Part shown: piece after piece, positions 13,630 through 21,988 of the stretch | Position numbering within the stretch: position 1 is the first letter of the stretch | Layout: every line of letters starts with the position of its first letter | Origin: Aliiroseovarius crassostreae | Lineage (GTDB): Bacteria > Pseudomonadota > Alphaproteobacteria > Rhodobacterales > Rhodobacteraceae | Direction: 5' to 3' | NCBI RefSeq assembly: GCF_001307765.1 | Contig: NZ_LKBA01000004.1 | Location: 496,001 to 560,000 of the forward strand | Length of the DNA stretch: 64,000 nucleotides | Notes under the pieces: generated by a model | Database searches by the model: none | Seen by the model: the letters and a program-made list of their open reading frames with translations, nothing else | What the model was told of the DNA's origin: nothing | Position numbers and translations under genes: made by a program

Positions 13630-13989
13630 TCAGCCGATAAATGCCTTATACCCTGCCTCGTCCATGTAATCTTCCAGCGGCGAGGGGTCGGAGACTTTCA
13701 TCTTGAAAAACCACGCCTCGCCTTCCGGGTCGTCGTTCACCGCGCCGGGGTTGTCGGCGAGCGCTTCGTTCACCTCGACAATCTCGCCATCCAGAGGGGC
13801 CAGGATGTCGGACGCGGCTTTCACGCTTTCGATCACCACCACCTCATCGTCTTTCGACACGGTGTCGCCCTCTTCCGGCAGCTCCACAAACACCACGTCG
13901 CCCAACTGTTCAGCGGCATGTGTGGTAATGCCCACCACCATCAGCCCGTCTTCTTCGCGCAGCCATTCATGTTCTTCGGTGTATTTCAT
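13630..13989 (-). CDS. gcvH: Glycine cleavage system H protein
   Basis: The 119-residue protein from ATG 13989 has GGAG about 8 nt upstream. It carries the lipoyl-lysine site at K57 within VVIESVKAASDI, and the start MKYTEEHEWLRE is typical of the family. It shuttles the aminomethyl group between the P and T proteins of the glycine cleavage complex. In related bacteria gcvH often sits between gcvT and gcvP, but neither is next to it here: the next gene is trxC and then the prophage. A long upstream frame from 14193 is rejected as a start artefact. Confidence 0.95.
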   Translation of the reverse strand: MKYTEEHEWLREEDGLMVVGITTHAAEQLGDVVFVELPEEGDTVSKDDEVVVIESVKAASDILAPLDGEIVEVNEALADNPGAVNDDPEGEAWFFKMKVSDPSPLEDYMDEAGYKAFIG

Positions 13990-14121
13990 CAAGGTTTCTC
14001 CAGAATTTGCCTTATTCATTTTGGTAGCGCCGGTCGGGCGTTGTGGCAATCCCTTGGTTGATTTGCACTGGTTGATCCTTGTGCCAAGATCAGGGCAGGG
14101 TGCGGGCAGGAGGGGCCGTTT

Positions 14122-14724
14122 ATGAAAGACCCGTTTTTCTTTGGATATGGATCGCTGGTGAACCGGCGCACGCATTCTTATGAAAACGTGCAACCCGCCC
14201 GGCTGAGCGGCTGGCGCAGGGCGTGGCGGGCCTCGCCGCTCAGGGCCGTGTGCTACCTGACCGTGGTCCCGGATGAAGGGGGCGAGATTGATGGCCTCAT
14301 CGCTTCGGTGCCCGGTGCGGATTGGGCGGCGTTGGACCTGCGCGAACGGGCCTATGTGCGGGTGCCGCTAAACGGCCAGACTGGAAATGGCCAGAGTGGG
14401 AATGGCCAGAGCGGAAATAGCAGGGTGGCGCACCAGGCGGGTGAGGTGGATCTTGCGGTTTACGCCATTGAACTCGGCGCGCATTTTGACCCCACGCGCG
14501 ACAACCCGGTGCTTCTGTCCTATCTCGACGTGGTGGTGCAGGGCTATCTGGACGTGTTTGGCCGGGCGGGTGTGGATCATTTCTTTCAGACCACAGATGG
14601 CTGGCACGCGCCAATCCGAAACGACCGGGCCGATCCGATTTATCCCCGCGCGCAGGTCACGTCTGCTGAGGAAAAGGATCTGGTGGATGGCTGGCTCAAA
14701 GACCTAGCGGCGGAAGTTGAATAG
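14122..14724 (+). CDS. Gamma-glutamylcyclotransferase-like protein
   Basis: The 200-residue protein begins MKDPFFFGYGSLVNRRTH, the YGSL substrate-binding motif of the GGCT/AIG2 fold, followed by LSGWRRAW. Family members release 5-oxoproline from gamma-glutamyl compounds, though many bacterial ones are untested. Residues about 84 to 98 contain an inserted run NGQTG-NGQSG-NGQSG encoded by three 15-bp tandem repeats (14371 to 14415). The gene ends inside the 3' end of the convergent MATE gene (21-nt overlap). The catalytic acid (E or D) cannot be placed confidently because the insert disturbs the alignment. Confidence 0.75.
   Translation: MKDPFFFGYGSLVNRRTHSYENVQPARLSGWRRAWRASPLRAVCYLTVVPDEGGEIDGLIASVPGADWAALDLRERAYVRVPLNGQTGNGQSGNGQSGNSRVAHQAGEVDLAVYAIELGAHFDPTRDNPVLLSYLDVVVQGYLDVFGRAGVDHFFQTTDGWHAPIRNDRADPIYPRAQVTSAEEKDLVDGWLKDLAAEVE
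14371..14415 (+). repeat. Three tandem 15-bp repeats in the cyclotransferase gene
   Basis: Units AACGGCCAGACTGGA, AATGGCCAGAGTGGG and AATGGCCAGAGCGGA encode NGQ(T/S)G three times in frame. The third copy differs by a few bases, so this is a small in-frame expansion in a surface loop. Confidence 0.85.
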
Positions 14725-16137
14725 CGCCAGTTGACGGCGTTGCCGGGTAAATCCCGTGGCCACCGTGCAGGTCTCGCGCATCAACATGCGCTGGAACATC
14801 ACCAGGGCGATCACCGCAAAAACAAGCCCGCCCATTGCCCAGCCGATCATCACCCCCGACGCGCCCCAAAGCTGCGCGCCAAGGATCACGAAAGGCACGG
14901 TGCCCACGGTCTGACGGCCCCAGTTGATCATGGTTGAGCGGAACGGGTGGCCCAGATTGTTGAACCCGGCATTGGTGACAAAAATCACCCCGTTGAAAAA
15001 CCACAGCAATGCCAGCGGCCCACAAAACAGGTAGACCAGCTCGCGTGCGATGCCCTGCGCGTTGAACAGATCCGCAATCGGTGCGCGAAAGGCAAACAGA
15101 AGCGTGGCAACACAGAGGGTGACAATGGCGGTGAACAGCAGCCCGTCGCGGAATGCCTGACGCACTCGGTCCATGTTCCCGGCCCCGTAATTCTGGCCAA
15201 TGACCGGCCCGATCGCGCCGGAGAGCGCAAAAATCACCCCAAAGGCCACCGGTACCAGCCGGCCGGTAATGGCCATGCCCGCCACCGCGTCTTCCCCGAA
15301 GGTCGACATGGAGCGGGTGATATAGGCCTGGCCAATCGGCGTGGCAAACTGCGTCAGGATGGCGGGAATGGCAATCTTCATCAGATCGGGGAAATCGACG
15401 CTGAACGCGTCGCGGGTGGGGCGGTCAAGGCCGCCATGATGGGTCAGGATCGGCCAGATCGACAGGATGGCGATGGTGATCCGTGCCGCAACCGAGGCCA
15501 GCGCCGCACCGGTCAGGTCCAGTCCCAGCCCAAAGATCAGGATCGGATCAAGGACAGCATTGACCGCGCCGCCGGAAATGGTCGCCATCATCGCGCGGCG
15601 CGCATCCCCATGGGCGCGCAGGATCGCCCCCCCGACCATGGCAATGATCAGAACGGGCAGTGAGGGCAGAATGATCTGCAGGTAATGCTGAGCAAGATCA
15701 AGCGTGGTGCCAGACGCCCCGAGAAGAGCAGTCAGAGGCCGGATATTCATCCAGACAATTGCCGCAAACACGGCCCCCAGCACGGCCCCGTAAAAGAGGG
15801 CCGTGGCCGCGCGCCTGCGTGCTTTCTGCACCTCGCCCTCTCCCAGCGCGCGGGCCACCAATGCACCTGCCGCGATGGACATGCCAATCCCGAAAGACGA
15901 GGTGAAGAAAAGGATCGCGCCCGCATAGCCCACCGCCGCCGCCAGCTCGTCACGGCCCAGCCATGAGATGAAAATCATGTCCACAAGGTCGACAAGGAAA
16001 ATCGCCATGAGGCCCACGGAAGAGGTCAGCGCCATCACCGTGATATGTCGCATCAGGCTGCCGGTCAGAAACTTCGCCTGTGCAGGGGGGCTGACCTCCG
16101 AGGGCTCCCCACCTGCCTTGTCGATTTCATCTGCCAT
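14704..16137 (-). CDS. MATE family efflux transporter
   Basis: 477 residues from ATG 16137 (MADEIDKAGGEPSE...). About 12 hydrophobic helices are visible in two halves. MATE features include LVDMIFISWLGRDELAAAVGYAG near the start and FGEDAVAGMAITGRLVPVAFGVIFALSGAIGPVIGQNYGAG at the second-half boundary. MATE pumps export cationic drugs or metabolites driven by Na+ or H+. Nothing in the sequence fixes the substrate. A frame from 16350 is longer but its first 71 residues are basic and GC-biased like an untranslated leader, so it is not chosen. Confidence 0.9.
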   Translation of the reverse strand: MADEIDKAGGEPSEVSPPAQAKFLTGSLMRHITVMALTSSVGLMAIFLVDLVDMIFISWLGRDELAAAVGYAGAILFFTSSFGIGMSIAAGALVARALGEGEVQKARRRAATALFYGAVLGAVFAAIVWMNIRPLTALLGASGTTLDLAQHYLQIILPSLPVLIIAMVGGAILRAHGDARRAMMATISGGAVNAVLDPILIFGLGLDLTGAALASVAARITIAILSIWPILTHHGGLDRPTRDAFSVDFPDLMKIAIPAILTQFATPIGQAYITRSMSTFGEDAVAGMAITGRLVPVAFGVIFALSGAIGPVIGQNYGAGNMDRVRQAFRDGLLFTAIVTLCVATLLFAFRAPIADLFNAQGIARELVYLFCGPLALLWFFNGVIFVTNAGFNNLGHPFRSTMINWGRQTVGTVPFVILGAQLWGASGVMIGWAMGGLVFAVIALVMFQRMLMRETCTVATGFTRQRRQLALFNFRR

Positions 16138-16362
16138 CCGGGCCTCCTGTCGCGCTTTTGCCAGCTTGCCGGAAAACCGGGCCATGCGCCAGTGGGCGGG
16201 ATGCACAGGGGATGTGCGCAAACGCGGGCAAAGCTGTGACATCTGGCCTGCCCCTCTTTTCTGGGCCATATGCCCGGACCATTTGCCATCCCCTGATACC
16301 TTGACCGCAGTACAACAGCCCGGCAGGGTTCTGTCAGCTAAACCAGTCAAAAGGAGGCAGCC

Positions 16363-16587
16363 ATGTCCTGGCTACCCACTCTCATCACATCAACCCCCGA
16401 AGAAGGCTATGACCTGGCGATCAAACTGTCGCGCATGGCGGTGAAAAAGACCCAGCCCGATGATGAGGCGCGCTCCAAGATGCGCCCGGAATATGCCAAT
16501 AATGCCGACAGCCTGACCCAGGTCTCGCAGGTCGTTGCCACCAATTTCCAGACCGTGGCACAGGCCAATAACTATTGGCGGGACTGA
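16363..16587 (+). CDS. Small conserved-looking protein of unknown function
   Basis: A 74-residue, probably soluble protein (MSWLPTLITSTPEEGYDLAI...YWRD) with a strong ribosome site (AAAGGAGG, 6 nt before ATG). It is helical, rich in Asn and Gln at the C-terminus, without cysteines. A bidirectional terminator follows. It lies alone between the divergent MATE gene and convergent gltX. I do not recognise a family. Confidence 0.65.
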   Translation: MSWLPTLITSTPEEGYDLAIKLSRMAVKKTQPDDEARSKMRPEYANNADSLTQVSQVVATNFQTVAQANNYWRD

Positions 16588-16610
16588 TCCGGCACCCGGA
16601 TGCTGCAATG

Positions 16611-16649
16611 AAAAAAGCCGCCCGATTGGGGCGGCTTTTCTGTTTTTTG
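16611..16649. terminator. Bidirectional Rho-independent terminator
   Basis: AAAAGCCGCCC and GGGCGGCTTTT form an 11-bp stem with A- and T-runs on both sides. It ends the small plus-strand gene and gltX on the minus strand. Confidence 0.9.
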
Positions 16650-16657
16650 TTAAGGGT

Positions 16658-17983
16658 TTATCCCTTGGCGCGGATCACCTGCAAAAGTGGCAGAAGGGCC
16701 GACATGTCCGGGCCGTGGCTCATCCCGGTCAGCGCCTTCCTGAGCGGCATGAAGAGGCCACGCCCCTTGCGGCCGGTCGCGGCTTTCACCTCTTTGGTCC
16801 AGTTGCCCCAGGTCTCGCCATCAAACGGGCCTTCGGGCAGCAGCGCCAGCGCCTCGGCGACAAATTCCCGGTCTTCCTCGTCGATCACCGGATCGGCGCC
16901 GGTCGAACAGAGGTCCCACCACGGCGCCAGATCTTTCAGCACGGTGATGTTTTCGCGGGCCACGTTCCAGAACGCTTCGCCCTGATCTGCGGGCACACCC
17001 AGCCCGGTCACGGTCTCGGCCACCGCATCATAGGGCAGGGCGCCCAGATAGCGCGCGGTCAGGGGGTAAAGGTCATCGACGTCGAACTTGGTCGGGGCGG
17101 CCCCGAAGCTGCTCAGGTCAAACCCGTCCGCAATCTCATCAAGGGAGCTCATCAACTCAACCGGCTGTGACGATCCCAGACGCGCCATCAGCGACAGAAG
17201 TGCTGCCGGCTCCACACCGTTTTCGCGCAGATCGCGCAGCGCCAGCGTGCCCAGACGTTTCGACAGGGCTTCCCCTTGCGGGCCGGTCAGAAGCGAGTGG
17301 TGGGCAAAGCTGGGCACCGTGCCGCCCAATGCTTCGATGATCTGGATCTGCGTGCCGGTATTGGTCACGTGATCGGATCCGCGCACCACATGGGTCACGC
17401 CGAAATCCACGTCGTCACAGACCGAGGCAAGCGTGTAGAGGAACTGCCCGTCCCCCCGGATCAGCACCGGGTCAGAGACCGAGGCCGCATCAATTGAAAT
17501 GTCGCCCAGGATCCCGTCGGTCCAGTTGATCCGTTCATGATCCAGCTTGAACCGCCAGTGACCTTGCCCACGCTCTTCGCGCAGGGCGGCCTTTTCGGCC
17601 TCGCTGAGCGCCAGCGCCGAGCGGTCATAGACCGGCGGTTTGCCCATGTTGAGCTGCTTCTTGCGCTTCAGATCCAGCTCGGTTGGGGTTTCAAAACATT
17701 CGTAAAACCGCCCCATGTCGCGCAGCTCCTGCGCGGCCTGCTCATAGCGTTCCAGACGGTCGGATTGCTTTTCCACCCGGTCCCAGGTCAGGCCCAGCCA
17801 TTCCAGATCTTCCATGATCGCATCGGCATATTCCTGCTTCGACCGCTCCGGGTCGGTGTCATCCAGACGCAGGATGAACTGGCCGCCGGATTTGCGGGCA
17901 ATCAGGTAGTTGAAAAGCGCGGTGCGCAGGTTGCCCACATGGATATAGCCGGTGGGCGATGGGGCGAAACGGGTGGTGGTCAT
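16658..17983 (-). CDS. gltX: Glutamate--tRNA ligase
   Basis: 441 residues with class I motifs HVGN (15 to 18, HIGH variant) after PSPTGYI and ALSKR (239 to 243, KMSKS variant). The Rossmann core and helical anticodon-binding part follow in order. It charges tRNA-Glu, and possibly tRNA-Gln in bacteria without GlnRS; many Rhodobacteraceae have two GltX proteins and this shorter form is likely one of them. The specificity cannot be read here. A terminator lies 9 nt after the stop. Confidence 0.93.
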   Translation of the reverse strand: MTTTRFAPSPTGYIHVGNLRTALFNYLIARKSGGQFILRLDDTDPERSKQEYADAIMEDLEWLGLTWDRVEKQSDRLERYEQAAQELRDMGRFYECFETPTELDLKRKKQLNMGKPPVYDRSALALSEAEKAALREERGQGHWRFKLDHERINWTDGILGDISIDAASVSDPVLIRGDGQFLYTLASVCDDVDFGVTHVVRGSDHVTNTGTQIQIIEALGGTVPSFAHHSLLTGPQGEALSKRLGTLALRDLRENGVEPAALLSLMARLGSSQPVELMSSLDEIADGFDLSSFGAAPTKFDVDDLYPLTARYLGALPYDAVAETVTGLGVPADQGEAFWNVARENITVLKDLAPWWDLCSTGADPVIDEEDREFVAEALALLPEGPFDGETWGNWTKEVKAATGRKGRGLFMPLRKALTGMSHGPDMSALLPLLQVIRAKG

Positions 17984-18071
17984 ACATAGATCTCCTTGGC
18001 CGGGACGTGTTTCACATCACGCGGCTTTTGTCCATATCCGCAAAAAGTGCGGGGGCGGGCAGCGGGTGGTG

Positions 18072-18914
18072 TCAGATCAGCCCGCGAAACCGATCCGGGA
18101 TGGTGACAACCGGCTCGTCTTTCAACATGCCCGGCTTGTTCAGCGCATAGGGCGCGCGTTCGCGGCGCTGGCGCTGGCGGGCGGTGGGGAAATAGGTGTC
18201 GCCGTCATGGGCGCTTGCTTCGGTGATGATCTTGAACAGCGCCTCGCGCCGCTCCAGATGCCCGCCCCAACCGGTGGCGAGCCGGTCCTTGTCCAGCGTC
18301 TTGCCGGTGGAGCGTTCATAATCGACCATGCCGAAATGGAAGGTGAACAGGTTGGGGTCGATCCGAAACCCGTGCCCCTTGATCCGGTGCATGCCCGACC
18401 CCCAGGTGACGGGGCGAAAGGTGGTGATCGGCTTGGTGTAGCGGGCGGAAAGATGCGCGTAACGGCGCTGATCCAGAAAGGGGCGGCTGGGATCCAGCGG
18501 CCCTTCTTCGACCATATGCTGCCCCACATCCAGCCCCAGCCCGGAGACGGAAACCTTGTCGGTGAGCAAAGACAGGTAGCCGGCCAAAGTGGTGTTCAGA
18601 TTGGGGTCCACCACCAGAAACTCGTCCACGTCGCAGGCCAGAACACTGTCGAAATACCGGTAAAGCCCGCGCGCCAGCGCAGACATGACCCGTGCCCGGC
18701 GCCGCATGGCGCCCACGCGTTCCATCGGTTGATGCGGCAGGTAAAGGAAATTCACCTGATCGGCGCCTTCGCAATCAGGTTTTTCCTGATCATGGCCGTC
18801 CAGAAACACGTAAAGATGGCGATGACCAAAGGCCCGGCCATAGTGGTCAATCCATTTGGGCAGGAACAGGTCGTCGTTTCGAACCGTTGTCATTGCGGCA
18901 AAGAGTTTTGTCAT
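18072..18914 (-). CDS. Glycosyltransferase family 2-like protein
   Basis: 280 residues from ATG 18914 (MTKLFAAMTTVRNDDLFLPKW). The N-terminal part is a GT-A-type fold, with FAAMTTVRNDD..LPKWIDHYGRAFGHRHLYVFLDG and the metal-binding DVDEF near residue 95. The C-terminal part (RYTKPITTFRPVTWGSGMHRI, GHLERREALFKIITEA) looks like the family that includes bacterial 'glycosyltransferase 2' proteins acting on surface glycans. The acceptor is unknown. It is monocistronic by spacing. An ATG at 18962 is less likely because MTKLF begins the fold. Confidence 0.8.
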   Translation of the reverse strand: MTKLFAAMTTVRNDDLFLPKWIDHYGRAFGHRHLYVFLDGHDQEKPDCEGADQVNFLYLPHQPMERVGAMRRRARVMSALARGLYRYFDSVLACDVDEFLVVDPNLNTTLAGYLSLLTDKVSVSGLGLDVGQHMVEEGPLDPSRPFLDQRRYAHLSARYTKPITTFRPVTWGSGMHRIKGHGFRIDPNLFTFHFGMVDYERSTGKTLDKDRLATGWGGHLERREALFKIITEASAHDGDTYFPTARQRQRRERAPYALNKPGMLKDEPVVTIPDRFRGLI

Positions 18915-19138
18915 ATGCTCCTCGGATCGGGCTGTGGATCGGGCTGTCCGGTCAGATGTCACCTCCTTTCATATCAGGCCGGATTTGTCCACTGCCCGCA
19001 CCGGAGGGACGCATGCGTATGGCGAGAATTTCCGCCCCCTCTTAGCAAATATCAATGCTCTGATCCGGTGGCCAGCTAGGGTGCGGGGGCAGAAGCCGGG
19101 GCGCAATGGCCCTGCGGCACGGGTTTGGAAAGAGCAAC

Positions 19139-19579
19139 ATGTTTTATCTCGTCTTGGTGGTGCATCTGCTGGGGGCTGCGGTCTGGACCGGCGGGCATAT
19201 CGTGCTGGCGACCACGGTGTTGCCGCGGGCGCTGAAGGCGCGCGATCCCGGAATTCTGCTCAGATTTGAGCAGGGATATGAACGGGTTGGGATGCCTGCC
19301 CTGCTGGCGCAGGTGGTGTCCGGCCTGTGGCTGGCCTATGCGTTCGTGCCGGATGTCGGTGACTGGGTGCGCTTTTCCGATCCGGCAAGCACCGGGATCG
19401 GGGTAAAGCTTGTGCTGCTGGCGATCACAGCGGGCTTTGCGGTGAATGCCCGGTTTCGGGTGATCCCGACCCTGTCGCCGGACACGTTGCCTCTGATGGG
19501 CTGGCACATCCGCGCGGTCACAACACTTTCGGTACTGTTTGTGCTGACCGGGGCGTTTCTGCGCACGGGCGGGTTTTGA
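19139..19579 (+). CDS. CopD-like four-helix membrane protein
   Basis: 146 residues from ATG 19139. Four hydrophobic helices are visible: MFYLVLVVHLLGAAVWTGGHIVL, GMPALLAQVVSGLWLAYAF, GIGVKLVLLAITAGFAVNA and HIRAVTTLSVLFVLTGAF. The first helix contains HLLGAAVWTGGHI, with conserved His positions as in CopD-family membrane proteins that may bind copper or haem. No copper operon surrounds it. The tail (FLRTGGF) is short. Confidence 0.75.
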   Translation: MFYLVLVVHLLGAAVWTGGHIVLATTVLPRALKARDPGILLRFEQGYERVGMPALLAQVVSGLWLAYAFVPDVGDWVRFSDPASTGIGVKLVLLAITAGFAVNARFRVIPTLSPDTLPLMGWHIRAVTTLSVLFVLTGAFLRTGGF

Positions 19580-19597
19580 GGCGCGGATGAGGGAAGA

Positions 19598-19651
19598 GGG
19601 GCGCTGCCCCTCGGCCTGCGGCCTCACCCCGAGGTATTTTGAGCAAGAAAA
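19598..19651 (+). repeat. REP-like intergenic element, copy 1
   Basis: The element reads GGGGCGCTGCCCC, then TCGGCCTGCGGCCTCACC, then CCGAGGTATTTTGAGCAAGAAAA. The first part is a tight hairpin (GGGGC-GCT-GCCCC) and CCTCGG pairs with CCGAGG in the second part. It lies 18 nt after the CopD-like gene. Three other copies are in the window at 32562, 42745 and 56973. Confidence 0.85.
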
Positions 19652-19811
19652 AGCCGGGAGATAAGCGGGCCAGAAGGTGAGCGGGGGCGGCGGTTTCATG
19701 CGGGTCTGTCCCCAGTGTCCGCCGCCGAACAGATACCGGGCCATCAAGCGCCGGAGAAATGGCTCAGCGGGCATCTGAAACGGAAAAGGTCTGCCAATTT
19801 GGGGGAGGGTC

Positions 19812-19885
19812 TGGAGCGGGCGGCGGGAATCGAACCCGCGTCATTAGCTTGGAAGGCTAAGGTCTTACCACTACACAACGCCCGC
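19812..19885 (-). tRNA. tRNA-Gly (anticodon TCC)
   Basis: The minus strand folds as a full cloverleaf: acceptor GCGGGCG paired with CGCCCGC, D arm GTGTAGTGGTAAGAC, anticodon loop CTTCCAAG with anticodon TCC, T arm CGGGTTCGATTCCCG, discriminator T and an encoded CCA. It reads GGA and GGG codons and is 74 nt including CCA. Confidence 0.96.
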
Positions 19886-20093
19886 GCAGTGAGGTCATGA
19901 TCTATGACATGACAAATTGGGGGTCAAGGCCATTTCCGGTTGTCTGGGTAGAGTTTTGGAAAAATTCTTTTCGTCCGTTCCTCGTGTCATCGTGACGGGA
20001 GGCGTGGCGGCCATCGTGGCTGGTGGATCTGCCCGCGGGCCGGGACCGTTCGGGCAGATCTGTTATGTCCGTTGTGCCATGCCGCGCGCCCGG

Positions 20094-21800
20094 TTAGCTC
20101 ATGTCGCGCCAGCGGTTCACGATGGGATAACGGCGGTCCAGCCAGAATGCCCCTTTAGTGAGCCGCGTGCCCGGCGCCGACTGGAAGCGTTTATATTCCG
20201 AGATGAACACCAGATGTTCGACCTTTTTCACAATTGCCCGGTCAAACCCTGCGGTGACCAGCTCTTCCACCGATTTCTCGTGATCGACCAACCCTTCGAG
20301 GATCGCATCCAGCACGTCATAGGGGGGGAGGCTGTCCTCGTCTTTCTGGTCCGGGCGCAGTTCGGCGGACGGGGGTTTGTCGATGATTGACACGGGGATG
20401 ATTTCCCCTGCTGGTGCCTTCATCCAGGGGCGATGATTGGCGTTGCGCCAGCGGCATTGTTCAAAGACGCGGGTTTTGTAGAGGTCTTTGATCGGATTGT
20501 AACCGCCTGACATGTCACCATAAATCGTGGCGTATCCCACGGCGACCTCGGATTTGTTGCCGGTGGTGAGCAGCATGGCCCCGGTTTTGTTCGACAGCGC
20601 CATCAGCAGCAGGCCCCGCAGGCGGGACTGGATGTTTTCTTCGGTAATATCCGCTGCCATCCCTTCAAAAAACGGCGCAAGCGTGTTGGTGATCGCATCG
20701 CGCCCTTCCTTGATCGGCACGAAATCATACTGGCAGCCAAGGCGCTGGGCGATGTCCTTGGCGTCCTCCAGTGAGCCTTGTGAGGTGTATTCTGATGGCA
20801 GCATCACGCAGCGCACATTCTCAGGCCCCAGCGCATCGGCGGCAATGGTGGCCACGATGGCGCTGTCGATCCCGCCAGAAAGGCCCAAGAGCACCTGTTT
20901 GAACCCGGTTTTGCCCATGTAATCGCGCAGGCTGTCCACCATGGCGCGGTAATCCTGTTCCCATTCGTCGGGCTGGGGGGCGACCTCGCCCGCCGCAATG
21001 CGCCAGCCCGCGTCGGTCTCGGTCAGGTCGATATGGCGGATTTCTTCGTCAAACACGCCCATCCGCAGGGCAAGCTCCCCGCCGGGGTTCAGCGCAAAGG
21101 TGCCGCCATCAAACACCTGATCATCCTGACCGCCCACCATATTGAGGTAAATCAGCGGCAGGCCGGTTTCCACCACGCGCCCCACCATGTGATTGAGGCG
21201 CACGTCATATTTGCCGCGGAAATAGGGCGAGCCATTGGGGATCAGCAGGATCTCGGCACCGCTTTCCGCCAGTGTTTCGCAGACGTCATGGGCATGCCAC
21301 GCATCTTCGCAGATCGGGGTGCCGATGCGCAGTGGTCCAATGGAATAGGGGCCTTGCGGAGGGGCAGAGGTGAAATGGCGCACCTCGTCAAACACGGTTT
21401 CATTGGGAAGGCGTTGCTTGAGGACACGGGTTTTCACCGCTCCCCTTTCCAGCACCCACCAGGCGTTATAAAGGTTCTTGCCATCATGATAGGGGGCGCC
21501 AATGCCCATGGCAGGGCCATCCGCGCAGTCGCGGGCGAGCTGTTCCACGGCTGCCATGGCGTCGCGGTAGAACTGTGGGCGCAGCACCAGATCCTGGGTT
21601 TGATAGCCGGTGAGGAAGGCCTCGGGCAGGGCGACCATCTGGCTGCCGGCCTCTTTTGCGGCGGCCCAGACGGCCCGCGCCTTGTCGGCATTGGCGGCGA
21701 TGGCGCCCACCGTGGGGTTCAGTTGGGCCAGGGTCAGGCGGAACTGGGCGGGGCGGAAATCTGCGGGGCGGAAATCGGGGGTGTGGAAATTCTCACTCAT
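20094..21800 (-). CDS. nadE: NAD+ synthase, glutamine-dependent
   Basis: 568 residues from ATG 21800. Residues about 21 to 280 are a nitrilase-type glutaminase with the triad E60 (LPEAF), K128 (VLKQRLP) and C164 (TPICEDAWH). Residues about 285 to 560 are the synthetase, with the ATP-pyrophosphatase loop SGGIDS at 308 to 313. The enzyme converts nicotinic acid adenine dinucleotide to NAD+ using ammonia channelled from Gln. The N-terminus carries a small repeat FRPADFRPAQFR. The gene is divergent from the MORN gene. A longer frame from 22037 would begin in the MORN coding region and is rejected. Confidence 0.95.
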   Translation of the reverse strand: MSENFHTPDFRPADFRPAQFRLTLAQLNPTVGAIAANADKARAVWAAAKEAGSQMVALPEAFLTGYQTQDLVLRPQFYRDAMAAVEQLARDCADGPAMGIGAPYHDGKNLYNAWWVLERGAVKTRVLKQRLPNETVFDEVRHFTSAPPQGPYSIGPLRIGTPICEDAWHAHDVCETLAESGAEILLIPNGSPYFRGKYDVRLNHMVGRVVETGLPLIYLNMVGGQDDQVFDGGTFALNPGGELALRMGVFDEEIRHIDLTETDAGWRIAAGEVAPQPDEWEQDYRAMVDSLRDYMGKTGFKQVLLGLSGGIDSAIVATIAADALGPENVRCVMLPSEYTSQGSLEDAKDIAQRLGCQYDFVPIKEGRDAITNTLAPFFEGMAADITEENIQSRLRGLLLMALSNKTGAMLLTTGNKSEVAVGYATIYGDMSGGYNPIKDLYKTRVFEQCRWRNANHRPWMKAPAGEIIPVSIIDKPPSAELRPDQKDEDSLPPYDVLDAILEGLVDHEKSVEELVTAGFDRAIVKKVEHLVFISEYKRFQSAPGTRLTKGAFWLDRRYPIVNRWRDMS

Positions 21801-21988
21801 CGCGCGTCTTCTATTACCGGGTCTCAGGACATTTGCGCACAGATGTAGCAGTATTTGGCCGAAGGGGAAGCCCCCGCGCCGGAATGTGGGGGAAAAGCGT
21901 TGTTTCGCCCCGGAGGCTCCTCTATCTTGCCAAAGATGCCCTGATGTTGTCGGGGCCTGTCTTGTCGTTTGATTTGAAGAGGTTGGGC

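Larger units (their letters stand above)
19580..20093. other. Intergenic region with REP element and tRNA-Gly
   Basis: Contains REP copy 1 at 19598 and tRNA-Gly at 19812. The remainder (19652 to 19811 and 19886 to 20093) shows no convincing gene or hairpin; a plus-strand open stretch from 19917 has no ribosome site and overlaps the nadE gene. Confidence 0.7.

Noticed and set aside
19917..20390. 157-codon plus-strand frame upstream of and into nadE
   Set aside because: Overlaps nadE, no ribosome site, composition unlike a protein.
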